64,000 bases of DNA, taken from Diphasiastrum complanatum (taxonomy: Eukaryota; Streptophyta; Lycopodiopsida; Lycopodiales; Lycopodiaceae). A program made the translations under genes and the position numbers. Positions 1 to 10,810 of this stretch are shown here, piece after piece (the first letter of the stretch is position 1; each line of letters starts with the position of its first letter). The notes below the pieces were generated by a model. The model was not told the origin of the DNA. It did no database searches and saw only the letters and a program-made list of their open reading frames with translations. The stretch spans positions 29,374 through 93,373 of the forward strand of contig MU831978.1 of NCBI GenBank assembly GCA_029204225.1, read 5' to 3'.

Positions 1-867
1 GCAACCCAGAGAATGTTCATCATATAAAAGGCATGCAATAAAAATCTCAGAGACATTTAACATAGCCCTAGTAATCAGCTCATTTCAGCTTAGTATTAAA
101 GGCTGTTGCGTTTCTGCAAGGCAACTTGCAAGTAGCTTGAAAAATGCAGCAAGGATAAAGCCTTAAAAATAGCTTGCAATGGGAGACAAAAGTACAATGA
201 ATGAGTGACCTAGTAAAAAAGGATAATCTCGGGTAAGAAAAGACAAGTCGATAGCTTCTAGCACATATTACTATCTGTACAAACCTTGTAAAGGTTGACT
301 TGCCTCAAAAAAGTAGCAAACATTGCATCATACAGAAAACCATCTTTATCTGATGACCCCAAAAAACAAACAAAGCATCATAGCTCAAAACATGATCATA
401 TTGTTGTACTATCTTCCTTGCTGATAATGTTTCCCATTCAGGAAATGGAAGTAACAAACTCTCATACCTCTTAAAATAACCCTAGATTGGCCTTTGATAC
501 ACAAGAGGCATGCATCCGTGACAGTTTTATAAGCTCATGCAAGGAAACAGATTAAAGAGGCTCAGAAATGTGTAAGTTAGATTGCAGTAATGTGAACTTA
601 AAAATCCAATGGAACAACATTATAGTAATTTATGGAGATCAATGTTGATTTCCAGAAATATCACCCATGAATACAACACAATTTTTGACTGAATATTCAG
701 CAAAGCAATAAACAAACTGAAATCTTAACAAAAATTTGTGCAGAAAATCAGCAAGAAGCTCACTAATCTGCACAGCTTGCAAGAAAAATTTGCAAGTGCT
801 TGTAAAGAACATACATAATATATGATTCTACCAGAACAAACCATCAGATAGTAATGAATGAGCTTAC
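1..867. other. No exon seen; probably intron of the queuine transferase gene
   Basis: AT-rich sequence with no recognisable coding segment on either strand. The next exon of the gene at 868-1388 should start with a SPVDG-like segment, but I could not find it here. The stretch is therefore probably intron, unless the gene is truncated. Confidence 0.4.
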
Positions 868-1591
<724 letters not shown>

Positions 1592-2130
1592 CTCAATCAA
1601 AGCCAAGCAAGCAAAGAAATAAAGGCAACCATCACATGTGTTGAAAATGTTAAAAGGAACAAAAGATAAGCAAATAACCATTAGCCACCACAAAGCTCAT
1701 AGCAAAATGAAGCTCAAAAGGAGATGGATTGCATTACTAAGAGTGTGAAGTACATGGATTCATGTCATAGGGCACATGAAACCTAGAAAGATCAAATTCC
1801 AAGGCTCACATTCACAAAGAGGAGGAAATGGAGCTCCAAGTTCACTCAAATGTAAACGAGCCAAAAGATCCCCAAAAATGATGTCCAATGCCTACTAATA
1901 GACAAGGTCCACAAAGATAATAATCTTGACGTCTAGTTAGGCATTGTTATCCCTTGTTAAGCCATCTTTAAGCCCGTTTTTGCTTGTTATCCTTATTTGA
2001 GGCACTTTGGCAGGTCTAAAGAGGGAACCACCTTCTTTCGTAAGGCTAATAATTCCTTTTGGGCCCAACAAAGCTTACAATAGATATTATTATTTTTCTT
2101 TTGAGCACTGATGTATTAGAAATACATGAG
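1592..2130 (-). repeat. Gypsy-type downstream region or LTR, copy 1
   Basis: This stretch aligns by eye with 13682-14850, sharing for example AGATAAGCAAATAACCATTA and the phrase around a GTACATGGATTCATG core. In both places it lies directly beyond the end of a chromodomain-bearing gypsy polyprotein on the minus strand. It is therefore probably the untranslated region and/or LTR of that family. LTR ends cannot be set. Confidence 0.55.
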
Positions 2131-2139
2131 CACTCCACT

Positions 2140-2960
2140 ACTTAAACATTTTTGTCCTCCAAATTGAAGTCACTTATTTGTATGCTTGAATGCTCCAAAT
2201 CATGTTAAGCTTCTTTGTTGAGGATGTCATGTCCAACGACGTCACGGTAACAAATGCAGCCATTGGTGCAAAAAAGAGTTGTTAACCCAAGTATTATCGT
2301 CATCAAGTAAGTTCTTCCATTGAATCAAGTATTCCTTAATTATCTTGCTATTTCATAATACCTTATCTCGATATGGTTCATAGCCATATAATGCATAGAA
2401 AGGTGTCATGCCTATTAATATATGTGAAGTGGTATTATAACAAAATTCAGCTAGATACAACCATTCTATCCACTTTGTTTGGTGATTGATTTCGTAAGGC
2501 ATGGAATGTGCATACTTATTAGTAAGTCTATCTACCACCACATAGATGCCATCATAATTACCAAATGTTGTAGGCAAAAAGGGTATAGCTATACCGATGC
2601 TTGTCCAATGTTGCATAGAAATTGATAATCAATGTAGCAAACCTTGTTGTTTGACATGTTCCACTTTATTGACCTGACAACAAGTACACTCTTGCACAAA
2701 AGTATGTATAGTTTTCTTCATGCTACCCATTTGAACAACTTCATGATCGCTTGATATGTATTCAATATGTCATTATGTCCGGCACTAGGAGATGAATATT
2801 TCATAAAAACCTACGGAATAAACTTGAAATTAGGAGCAAGCACAACTCTAGAGTTGTCGTACACTAATATTTGACCTTGTCTCCTGCGCATCGTGCATAC
2901 GTGAAAAAATTGGGATTTTGTATCTGCTCCCAAATCTTCTTCAAGTCAAATACTGTCAGA
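2140..2960 (-). pseudogene. Decayed Ty3/gypsy integrase and chromodomain fragment
   Basis: Reading the minus strand from about 2930, segments of a gypsy integrase appear in order. First is a pre-zinc segment (GQILVYDNSRVVLAPNF, then SSPSAGHNDILNTYQ). Next is the CX2C pair of the HHCC finger (VQECTCCQVNKVEH), then the core (IYVVVDRLTNKYAHSMPYE). Last is the C-terminal core (EFCYNTTSHILIGMTPFYAL, then YGYEPYRD). Further down a chromodomain remnant reads KEYLIQWKNLLDDDNTW. Several stops and frameshifts interrupt it, and the part between the two core segments is missing. It is a dead chromovirus fragment continuous with the repeat at 1592-2130. Confidence 0.75.
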
Positions 2961-3889
2961 CTCCAAATCTGAGACTTCACTTAAAACCTAGGATTGGAGT
3001 ATTCGATCGTCTGATAAGGATTTTTTTTGACATGTCATAGCCAACCACATCAACCCCTGATGTTATACCTTGAGCAATCTGAACATTTTTTCTAGTCTAC
3101 AACTCTACTTAATAAGTAGCTCTTCAATTAGGAGATGGCATGATCCTTTTTGGTAGACAATATAGAGAATAATTTGATCCACTTTTCTTCATTTGCTCTT
3201 CGTCAACTCTGATCTACTTCTCCACCTTCATCTCTAGTGAACTGTTTGTTGTTCCACAACTTCAACTTCAATAGGAAGTTCACTAGAGATTTCTTGAGGA
3301 TTGGTTCTATTTTATGTTTATTTTTCCCTTCCCCCTATTATTGTAGCAAAAGTTGGTGTCTGCAGTTTTAAATGGATTGAAATTAAAGGTAGGAAGAGAC
3401 TTGTGAGTTTCGATAGAACAGATTTCGAATTCTTGCTTTGAAGAAGCACAAACATTGTTTTCAGTTTATAGAGCACCTCATAAAGAGCAACTTTGCTTGT
3501 TACAGAATCAAAATCCGAGTTCAAATAAAAAATTTATGATATAAAAAGAATTATAAGATAGTGTGGTTGTACCCCCTTTTTTTTCATTTTTATATTATCA
3601 AATTCTGAAGTACAAATAATTGCATTGTGTTGGTCATGATAAGCTTATGACTTCTGCTTTTCATAGCACGAAAATTTGAGCTCAAACGAAAAAGTTATAG
3701 TAGTTCAAAGTTGAATCACAAAACGCAAAAATGCAAAAACTTAGAGGTAGGCCTTCAAGCAATTTTATCAATTGATAATTCTTGAGACCCACAAAACATA
3801 AGCTCATGAAAGATTGTTAACCATCAAAAACTTAAATTTTACATGGTTTATTGTTGTGCTCATAAGAATGATTTGGGACCGGAAAAAAA
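2961..3889. other. No gene seen; AT-rich, one perfect hairpin
   Basis: No coding similarity found. A perfect 14-bp inverted repeat (ATCTCTAGTGAACT at 3230-3243 and its complement at 3277-3290, 33-nt loop) is the only structure noted. Confidence 0.5.
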
Positions 3890-3956
3890 ATGTCATTAAA
3901 TTTTTCTTTTGTTGATTATATTTTCAAAAACAAAATGAGAAACCATAGTCCTAAGG

Positions 3957-4032
3957 AAGCGGATGGCGGACGCGGACGCACGTCCGGACACGCGTCCGCA
4001 TCCGTGGACGCGCTAGGGGTGCGTCCACGACC
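3957..4032. repeat. CpG-rich dyad-symmetric cluster
   Basis: A GC-rich island in AT-rich DNA with many overlapping palindromes of the type GGACGCACGTCC, GGACACGCGTCC and GGACGCGC...GCGTCC. It may be a transposon terminus, but no partner end was found. Confidence 0.35.
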
Positions 4033-4390
4033 AAACACATCCGATTTTTTCAAAAAAAAAAAAATACAGGCACCTACTCACATTGTCCCCCATCCCAAAA
4101 GCGAAATAAAAGCAATTTATGGCCCCTGTTTTTCCCCGAAATTAATTATCAGAGGGTGTCTGGCCCCCCTCCTGTTAAAAAATATGAAAACGGTACCAAA
4201 AAAATTTGCAACAGACCTAACCACTGGGCCATGCCTCTCATAACTGAGATATTACTAAACAACCATGACTAATGAGCAATTCATAAATTATTACGAACCT
4301 TCATGGGAACTAAGCTCCCAAAAAGCGGCAAAGAAAGATCTGAGAGTGGTTTCGAATGAAGATGATGGTTTGTATGACAAACATATTATT

Positions 4391-4406
4391 GGTTTAGGGT
4401 TTAGGG
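4391..4406 (+). repeat. Short interstitial telomere-like (TTTAGGG) repeat
   Basis: GGTTTAGGGTTTAGGG, two plant-type telomere units, followed by diverged sequence. Related GGGTTT motifs recur near 5150, 5645, 8045 and 39130. This is too short to be a telomere; short telobox motifs are common in plant promoters and repeats. Confidence 0.5.
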
Positions 4407-4489
4407 TGCATCAGTGACTGTCTCAAAGAAGTGAATGCTCACCAAAGGATTGGGGAGAGGTGAACGCTCACCAGAAGAGTGACAAGCTC

Positions 4490-4710
4490 TCAAGACAGGA
4501 AACCACAAGACCGACACACTACTATGTAGACTTATATGATGAGATCGGTTTCCCCTCGGATGAACTTCAACAGCTTACTAATTACTTATGCAAAACTGTG
4601 TCATTCACTACAGAAAACCACAAGACCTATACACTACTGTGACTCGGTTGATGAGATCGGTTTCTCCTCGGATGAACTTCAACAGCTTACTAATTACTTA
4701 TGGCACTACT
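4490..4710 (+). repeat. Tandem direct repeat, about 110 bp, two copies
   Basis: Two adjacent copies of a unit containing GATGAACTTCAACAGCTTAC. A third copy is at about 6895-7040. Each copy precedes a GC-rich unit (4775-5110 and 7041-7845), so the two repeats form one composite module. Confidence 0.6.
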
Positions 4711-4774
4711 TCAACACGCTACAATACGCTGTCGACATTTTGCGTACCAGCACGGGGGCTCCGAAACATCTCCC

Positions 4775-5110
4775 AGTTTTCAGGTCCCGACCAGACAAAG
4801 TGTCCCTGAAGCCCTGTTTAACGTCGAACTTCGGAGGGACGTTGCGGGCCGACCCTCGGTCGTTTCCTCGTCCTGTTTGTTCCCACAAGTTCATATCAAG
4901 GCTGTCCACTGGCTGAAACAGACGGCACCCGAAACAGATCCCGTTTGGAGAAACGGGGCCATCGGACGGAGAGCTGCAAAACTAGTCCATTTTGCTTCAC
5001 CTGATTGTGGGCCATTTTGACCGAACGATACCCGAATCGAGCCAGGCTCGATCCCTTGGGTTCGTATCGGGATCACGAACCTGTGGACTGTGTTTCCGGA
5101 CCATTGATGC
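4775..5110 (+). repeat. GC-rich repeat unit of about 350 bp, single copy
   Basis: It starts at TTTTCAGGTCCCGACC and ends near TTCCGGACCATTGATG. It matches the tandem units at 7145-7845 over nearly its whole length. Overlapping open frames occur on both strands, as expected for GC-rich DNA, and none resembles a protein. Confidence 0.65.
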
Positions 5111-5125
5111 ATTCTACACAGTACC

Positions 5126-5444
5126 ATGGCCTATGTGATGAGATAGACTTAGGGTTTGGGGTGGTACAACGTCACGTGGGCAACTAATCGGAGCATGTCC
5201 TGGTAGATGTCCGCCGACACAACGAACAGAAGCAAGAAGCAGAATTTCACGAGAGCCAGCGAGAGATAATGGGGCGACTACTGGAGCTGCAACTACGTGC
5301 CCTCACGGTCCTCGGACCTGCTCCCTCCCACCCCAGCTGGCGAGGGCGAGGAAACGCAGCGGATTGGAATTAACTTCACCGCAGAACAACTGGCAGGGTC
5401 CGGGGAAGGGTCCCTCGTCGTCGAGCCAGCCAGTAGGTCTTTTG
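5126..5444. other. No gene seen; spacer inside the repeat complex
   Basis: Contains a GGGTTTGGGG motif near 5150 and a GC-rich stretch at 5290-5420. No coding similarity recognised. Confidence 0.4.
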
Positions 5445-6893
5445 GTTCCCTGTAGTGAATGGCACAGTTATGATGACCATCCACTCTTCTGGTGACCATT
5501 CACTCCCTGTGGTGAATGGCACGGTTCTGATGACCATTCATCACTATCAGCAGCAGTTTTGTTGCAGTTCTTTTCATCACGCTATGGAATCGGGGACGCA
5601 CACCACAAACATCTCAAAATGCGCTAAAATGTTGGCCTTTTGATTGGTTTGGGGTTTAGAGTTTGGGGAACAAACGACCAGAAGGAGGATACCAAAGATA
5701 TTGTTGAGCAAGATTCTGATGATGACGAGGAGTACAAGCCTTCAGTACGCCAGACAGAAAGTTCCAGCTCTTCCATAAGTCTGAAGTGTGCCAGAAGTAT
5801 TGAAGTTGCTTGGTATATGACAGCGACGGTGTGAGTGAAAGTCAGTTAAAGCATGTTTTGCAATAAGAACACAATTTGAAAGGAAATTTTATGGGCTTCA
5901 ATAGCCATTTCCTGAACTCAGACACCCAAGGAAGTACAAAACATCAGACAATGATCAATACCCTTTCATCTGGATGTTTGGCCAAGAAGCTTTGTAAGAA
6001 AGCAATGGTCAAAAATGTCTTTCCAGTGCATGGAGATGGTCGAAGTGCTTCTGACGCCAGTACGTGTTCCCGAATCTTGCCACATCACCAATTGCTCTGT
6101 TTTCAACTCCACGTGAAACGTTTTTTGGTGAGTCGACAGAGACAGCACCCAGTGGTTTCAAATCCACTGATCAAAAGCCAGTGGGTGCTGTCTCTGAAGG
6201 CTCACCAAAAAAAGTTTGACGTGGAGTCGAAAACAGAGCAATTAATGGCGTGGTAAAATCCGGGAGTAAGGGCGACACAACCACTCCTTTCGTCTGCATG
6301 CCCTGGAAGGACCTTTTTGGCCATTGCTTTCTTGCAAGGCTTCCTGGCCAAATATCCAGATGGAAGGGTAGTGAACATTTCCTGATCTATACTGCTTCGT
6401 TGGGTTTCTGAGTTCAGGATACGGGCAGTGAAGCCAAAACCTGAATCATAAAACAGTATAAAGCCAACACAAGTGCCTTTCAAACTTTGTATTGATTGCA
6501 AAACCTGCTCTAATTGACTTTCATTTACACCATCCCCGTTGGTAACCAAACAGCTTCAGTACGTCTGTCGCACTCGCCAGTTATGGAAAAGATCGAACTT
6601 TCTTCCTGGCTAACTGAAGGCTTGTACTCTTCATCATCAGAAGAGTCTTGCTCAATAGTGTATTTGATGTCCTTCTTTTCGTCGTTTGTTTGCTAGCCAT
6701 TGGGCCTGAAGCATACGATAGGTCCACACTTTTGCGTGTTTTGATGGGCTTGTGTGGTGTGTGTCCTCAATTCCATGGCTTGATGAAAACAACTGTGGAA
6801 AAACTGTTGTTCACAATTTTGAACTCCAGAAGTTAATGGACACCGGAAGAGTGAATGGTCAGCAGAACTATGTCATTTACTACAGGGGACCAC
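5445..6893. repeat. Long imperfect inverted repeat of an unidentified gene-like sequence
   Basis: Two arms of about 710 bp (roughly 5445-6155 and 6179-6893) are reverse complements of each other, apparently 70-80 percent identical by eye, with a loop of about 22 nt near 6165. Both arms carry the same protein-like sequence in opposite senses. The left arm (plus) reads QDSDDDEEYKPSV, then SESQL, LNSDTQ, and CLAKKLCKKAMVKNVFP. The right arm (minus) reads QDSSDDEEYKPSV, then NESQL, LNSETQ, and YLARKPCKKAMAKKVLP. The peptide is better conserved than the third codon positions, so the ancestral piece probably coded for protein. Stops break both arms. I do not recognise the protein. A transcript across the loop would fold into a long hairpin. 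Confidence 0.75.
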
Positions 6894-6894
6894 A

Positions 6895-7040
6895 TGACCG
6901 ACCATCCTGCAAGAGGTATAGCTACCTCTGTCCTCACGGTTCTACACAGTACTGTGTCTTGTATGATGTGATCGGTTTCCCCCCAGATGAACTTCTACGG
7001 CTTACTAATTACTCATGCAAAATTGTTTCATTCACTACAC
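6895..7040 (+). repeat. Third copy of the 110-bp direct repeat
   Basis: Shares the core GATGAACTTC...CGGCTTACTAATTAC and the CATTCACTACA ending with the copies at 4490-4710. It leads directly into the GC-rich array. Confidence 0.55.
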
Positions 7041-7845
7041 ATTTTGACCGGACGACACCTGAATTGAGCCAGGCTGGTCCCTTGAGATCGTATCGGGATC
7101 ACGAATCGTTGGATTGTATTCCTGGACCATTTTGTCAATTCCGAATGTTTTCAGGTCCCATCCCGGCAAAGTGTCCCCGAAGCCCTGTTTGACGACGAAC
7201 TTCGGAAGGACGTATTGAGCCTGCCGTCCGTCCGGTCCTCGTCCCGTCTGCTCCCACAAGTTCCTGTCAAGGTTGTCCGCTGGCCGAAACGGAGGACACC
7301 TGAAACGGATCCCATTTGGAGAAACGGGACCGTCGGACAAAAACCTGCAAAACTAGTCCATTTCGCTTGACCTAATTGCGTTTCTGTCCCGTCGAAGGGC
7401 CATTTTGACCGAACGACACCCGAATCGGGCCAGGCTCGGTCGTTTGAGTTCGTATCAGGATCACGAATCCGTGAACTGTATTCCTGGGCCAAAAATGTTT
7501 TCAGGTCCCGTCCCTCGCGAAGTGTCCTTGAAGTCCTGTTCAACGTCAAACTTCGGACGGACGTTCTGGGTTCTTCGTCGGTCCTTTCCTCCTCTTGTCT
7601 GTTCCGACAGGTTCCTATCGAGGTTGTCTGCTGGCCGAAACGGACGACACCTGAAATGGATCCCGTTTGGAGAAACGGGACCGTCGGACGGAGGGCTGCA
7701 AAACTAGTCCATTTCGACTGACCTAAATGCGCTAACCAATCGAAGGGCCATTTTGACTGGACGATACCCGAATCGAGCCAGGCTCGGTCCCTTGGGTACG
7801 TACCCGCTTCACGAACCAGTGGACTGTATTCCTGGACCATTAATA
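7041..7845 (+). repeat. Tandem array of GC-rich 350-bp units
   Basis: One partial unit (7041-7140) is followed by two full units starting at 7145 and 7495, exactly 350 bp apart. Each contains AACTAGTCCATTT and a terminal CTGGACCATT-like box. The 4775-5110 unit belongs to the same family. Open frames on both strands have no protein-like composition, so the array is taken as non-coding. Confidence 0.7.
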
Positions 7846-8155
7846 CATTCTACGCAGGTTTAAGTGTATGCTACACAAGTGCAGCTTTGATGTAGAATCT
7901 GCACATACCTGTGGTGCAATGCCTACGACACAATGAGGACGTGGGGTGGGGTTGATGATGTTTGTGGATGTGGTTATGTTGATTATGGTTGTGACTTGTT
8001 TTGATGGTTATGGATGTGAGGTTGTGGGTTTAGTATGATTTGTTAGGGTTTAGGGTGTTATGTTAACTCTGTTATTTGTTAGGGTATCGAGTTTAGCATG
8101 TTATGTTAAATGGTTGAACATGATGCATATGTTATGAATGAGATGCAGATGTGTT

Positions 8156-8157
<2 letters not shown>
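7846..8157. other. No gene seen; G/T-rich plus strand
   Basis: Marked strand asymmetry (many TGTGGTTATG-type runs) and a TTAGGGTTTAGGG motif near 8043. No coding similarity. Confidence 0.45.

Positions 8158-8239
<82 letters not shown>
8158..8239 (+). repeat. (CT)n microsatellite, 82 bp
   Basis: A perfect CT dinucleotide run. Open frames through it (RERERE) are artefacts. Confidence 0.97.
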
Positions 8240-8242
<3 letters not shown>

Positions 8243-8379
8243 TTGCACGGAGCAAACCATTTCTGACTAACCACTTGTAAGCAACCACGATAAATTAGCC
8301 ATGACACCAATAGACTGTAAAAAAATATATACATCTCATCTGATGCCACTGTACATGATGCTAAAATGTGTATCAGTAT

Positions 8380-10382
8380 CTACAAGTCTGTGCTAAAAAA
8401 ATCAACCCTCTGCGTGCCAGATGCATCTGCAAAGGCGTCAAATACAAAGTCTGGCTGGGAGTCTGGAGGCATCTGGGACGACTCTAAGTCTGGGCCAACA
8501 CCTGCCAAGAGACGACTAGAAAAATCATCAGTGCGTCCCCTCTTGGCTGGCCTACCTCTGCGTCTGCCGGAAGAACCCTCTGTGGTACACTCCTGCCTGG
8601 GGGTCTGCATCGTCGTATTGCCTCTCGCTCTGAAACAGCGGATGCAGTATGTGGGCCACACTGTGAATGGGCCGATGAAACTTATCCCATCGCCGCTGCC
8701 ACAAGCGCCTGATAGGCTCCAACCTGTGGACCAAACCACGTGGAGGCAACAGTTACATACCATCGTGTTGCGACAACAAGACGAAACAGAGTGCGAAATG
8801 GAAGTAAGGATGGTGAGACAGAAAAAAGTTATACCTGGCAGGGTCCAGCTCAAAACGCTGGAGAGACTCGCCTATGTGGTTCGAAGGCCAAGCCCTCTGG
8901 GGTCGTGGACAGGTCCCGCAATTCACCCTTGAGCTTGTGTAGCCGCTCATGCATGATGAACTGGTAGGCGAAGCGGGTGTGAGTGGGCTTTTTCAAGTCG
9001 AGCCTGCATTGACAAACGGAACGAGAGGCACACATGAAACGAGCAAAAAAAAAGAAGCATCTTGAACGAGCCAAAAAATAAGTGGCAGCTTACCTGTTGA
9101 ATGTGCGAAAAAGGGCTGTCATGCGGCACTTGTGTGTGACGAAGTCCACAACCGCAAGTGCCCTCGTGAGAATCTCACTGACCCAAGGCAAGCGCCCGAT
9201 GGAATGCAGGAGGAGGTCCAGTGAGTGTGCGGCGCATGGAGTCCACACAATGGAGGGGTAGTCTGCCATAAGAAGCTCCCCCATACCTCGGCAATTGGAC
9301 GCATTGTCCGTCACAACCTTTCGCGATACGTTCACACGATCAGTCCACAGCTTGGAAACACATTGCAATCAATCGAAAACTACGCAAAACTATTGTATCA
9401 ACATTAAGCAGCAAATGACCACGCAACTAATGAAAGAAGACAACGTGTTGTGGTCCAACCTCCTCTATCGTTGCGCGAATGATGCCGTAAATGTACTCGG
9501 CCGAATGCACTCTCCCTGCCTCGGAGGCGTCGATGCTGCGCAAGAACATGGAACCGTAACAACTGGAAACAATCACGTTGATGAGTGGACGTCTGCGACG
9601 ATCAGTCCACCCATCAGCCATGATGGAACAGCCCTATCTATCTCAAGCCTCATGCAGTGCGGCCAGTCTCTCTCTGTTGTCTCGTACATGCTAATAGATT
9701 GCTATGTGAAGCTACTGTGCCTTATACGTATTCAGGTTCATCTTACAATGATTTGAATCTGGGACCTTTTATTTGTCAGTAACTAAATTTTCAGCGCTAC
9801 TGATAGGAGTTATTTGCTTCTAGATATTTTCTGTTACGATGAGATGTTATTCTCAGCTAATGTTCTTAGTCAAACTAAGCAGTAACGACGCCCTTTCAGA
9901 TTTCTCAGGTTCAAACTATACATAGAAAGAAACTAGAACCACTTTCAAAACCGCCTAATATAGTCAAGTACATAACAGAGTTTTGGAAAAAGTGACGTTA
10001 TCATTTAGAATCAGAGCTTTCCTATTGCACATCCAAATGATGCAACCCGGTCCTGGAGCAAAGGGCCGCGTAGTGCGTCGGCTGTGGGTGGTGTGTAGCC
10101 GGGCCCGCAGACTGCAACTTTCGAGATAGCCTCTCGAAAGATGCGGGATGATGCCATGATAAAGGGGAGGTTCAGGTCATAGAACATCTGTGCTATGCTC
10201 CTGGTGGCCTCTCTGTGCTGCCCCTCTCTGAAAGATCCCGGCATGGACATCTGTCTGGTGCCTCGGGATGTGGATGGCTGGGAGGATGTGGACGGACGAT
10301 GCGGATCTGGAGGTGGTGGCATAGGTGCAGGTCCGGAAGCGGAGGATGTGGACGGGCCGTGCAAATCTGACGGTGATGGCAC
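8380..10382 (-). pseudogene. hAT-like transposase gene (DUF659 type), decayed
   Basis: Exons appear in hAT order on the minus strand. The N-terminal part (10382 to about 10020) has a Pro/Ser-rich head, then IAQMFYDLNLPF and CGPGYTPPTADALRGPLLQ. The DUF659 core (about 9645-9430) reads GCSIMADGWTDRRRRPLINV. The next exon (about 9325-9094, GTAAGC donor) reads VVTDNASNCRGMGELL then WTPCAAHSLDLLL. An exon at 9003-8835 reads KPTHTRFAYQF. A segment at about 8720 reads IRRLWQRRWDKFHRPIHSVA. The C-terminal part is a basic tail, GRRRGRPAKRG, that could be a nuclear signal. Stops precede the DUF659 core, a frameshift lies near 8900, and the C-terminal hAT dimerisation domain is not seen. The gypsy LTR ending at about 10453 interrupts the head exon. 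It is not likely to be active. Confidence 0.75.
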
Positions 10383-10452
10383 AGGCGTAGGTGCAGCAAT
10401 GGAGGCTGTGGATCCATGGGGAGTACTGGCGGAGGGGGTACGGGTGGCTGTG

Positions 10453-10810
10453 TGTAATAGATCCTAACACCACAGTAGGGCAAACACTAACTGATCCACC
10501 CAACCTTGCCTACTCCCTGATATAGAGTAAGCCCCTCCTAGCCCAGTGTGAGGACTGGTAGCATGCAACTGCCAAGTGTCAGCCACGTGGCACTGACGTG
10601 GCCGACTGCACGTCGGGACCCAACTGGGGGCCATGTCCTACTGACAGGGTCCCTAGACTGCATTAGGCCCGCCATGGCTATGCACCGTGCTGGGGCACAC
10701 TACTCACACTGTCTTGCCCTGTTGGTCGTGTACGTTGGACACGACCCTGACTGTGGTATCTGACCTATCTGTGTTCTCTAGGGTTCGGCACTGGTTACGA
10801 GCTCGTAACA
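10453..10810 (-). repeat. 3' LTR of a chromovirus, about 358 bp
   Basis: On the minus strand it starts TGTTACGAGCTCGTAACC directly after a purine tract (AAGGGGGAGGGAG) and runs to about ATTACA at 10453. It is homologous over its length to the plus-strand LTR at 16226-16588. The inner end cuts into the hAT head exon. No matching target duplication could be checked, because the other end of the element is missing. Confidence 0.8.

Noticed and set aside
4391-4406. Telomere or telomere fusion relic
   Set aside because: Only two TTTAGGG units are present, which is common in plant promoters and repeats by chance.
4460-5499. Many overlapping open frames on both strands
   Set aside because: They lie in GC-rich repeats, overlap in several frames, and change frame between repeat copies without conserving any peptide.
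7151-7840. 229-residue open frame on minus
   Set aside because: It crosses two tandem 350-bp repeat units. 350 is not a multiple of 3, so the two units are read in different frames and no peptide repeats.
8101-8349. 82-residue open frame on minus rich in RERERE
   Set aside because: It is the translation of the CT microsatellite. The same applies to the open frames through 38819-38907 and 39339-39391.
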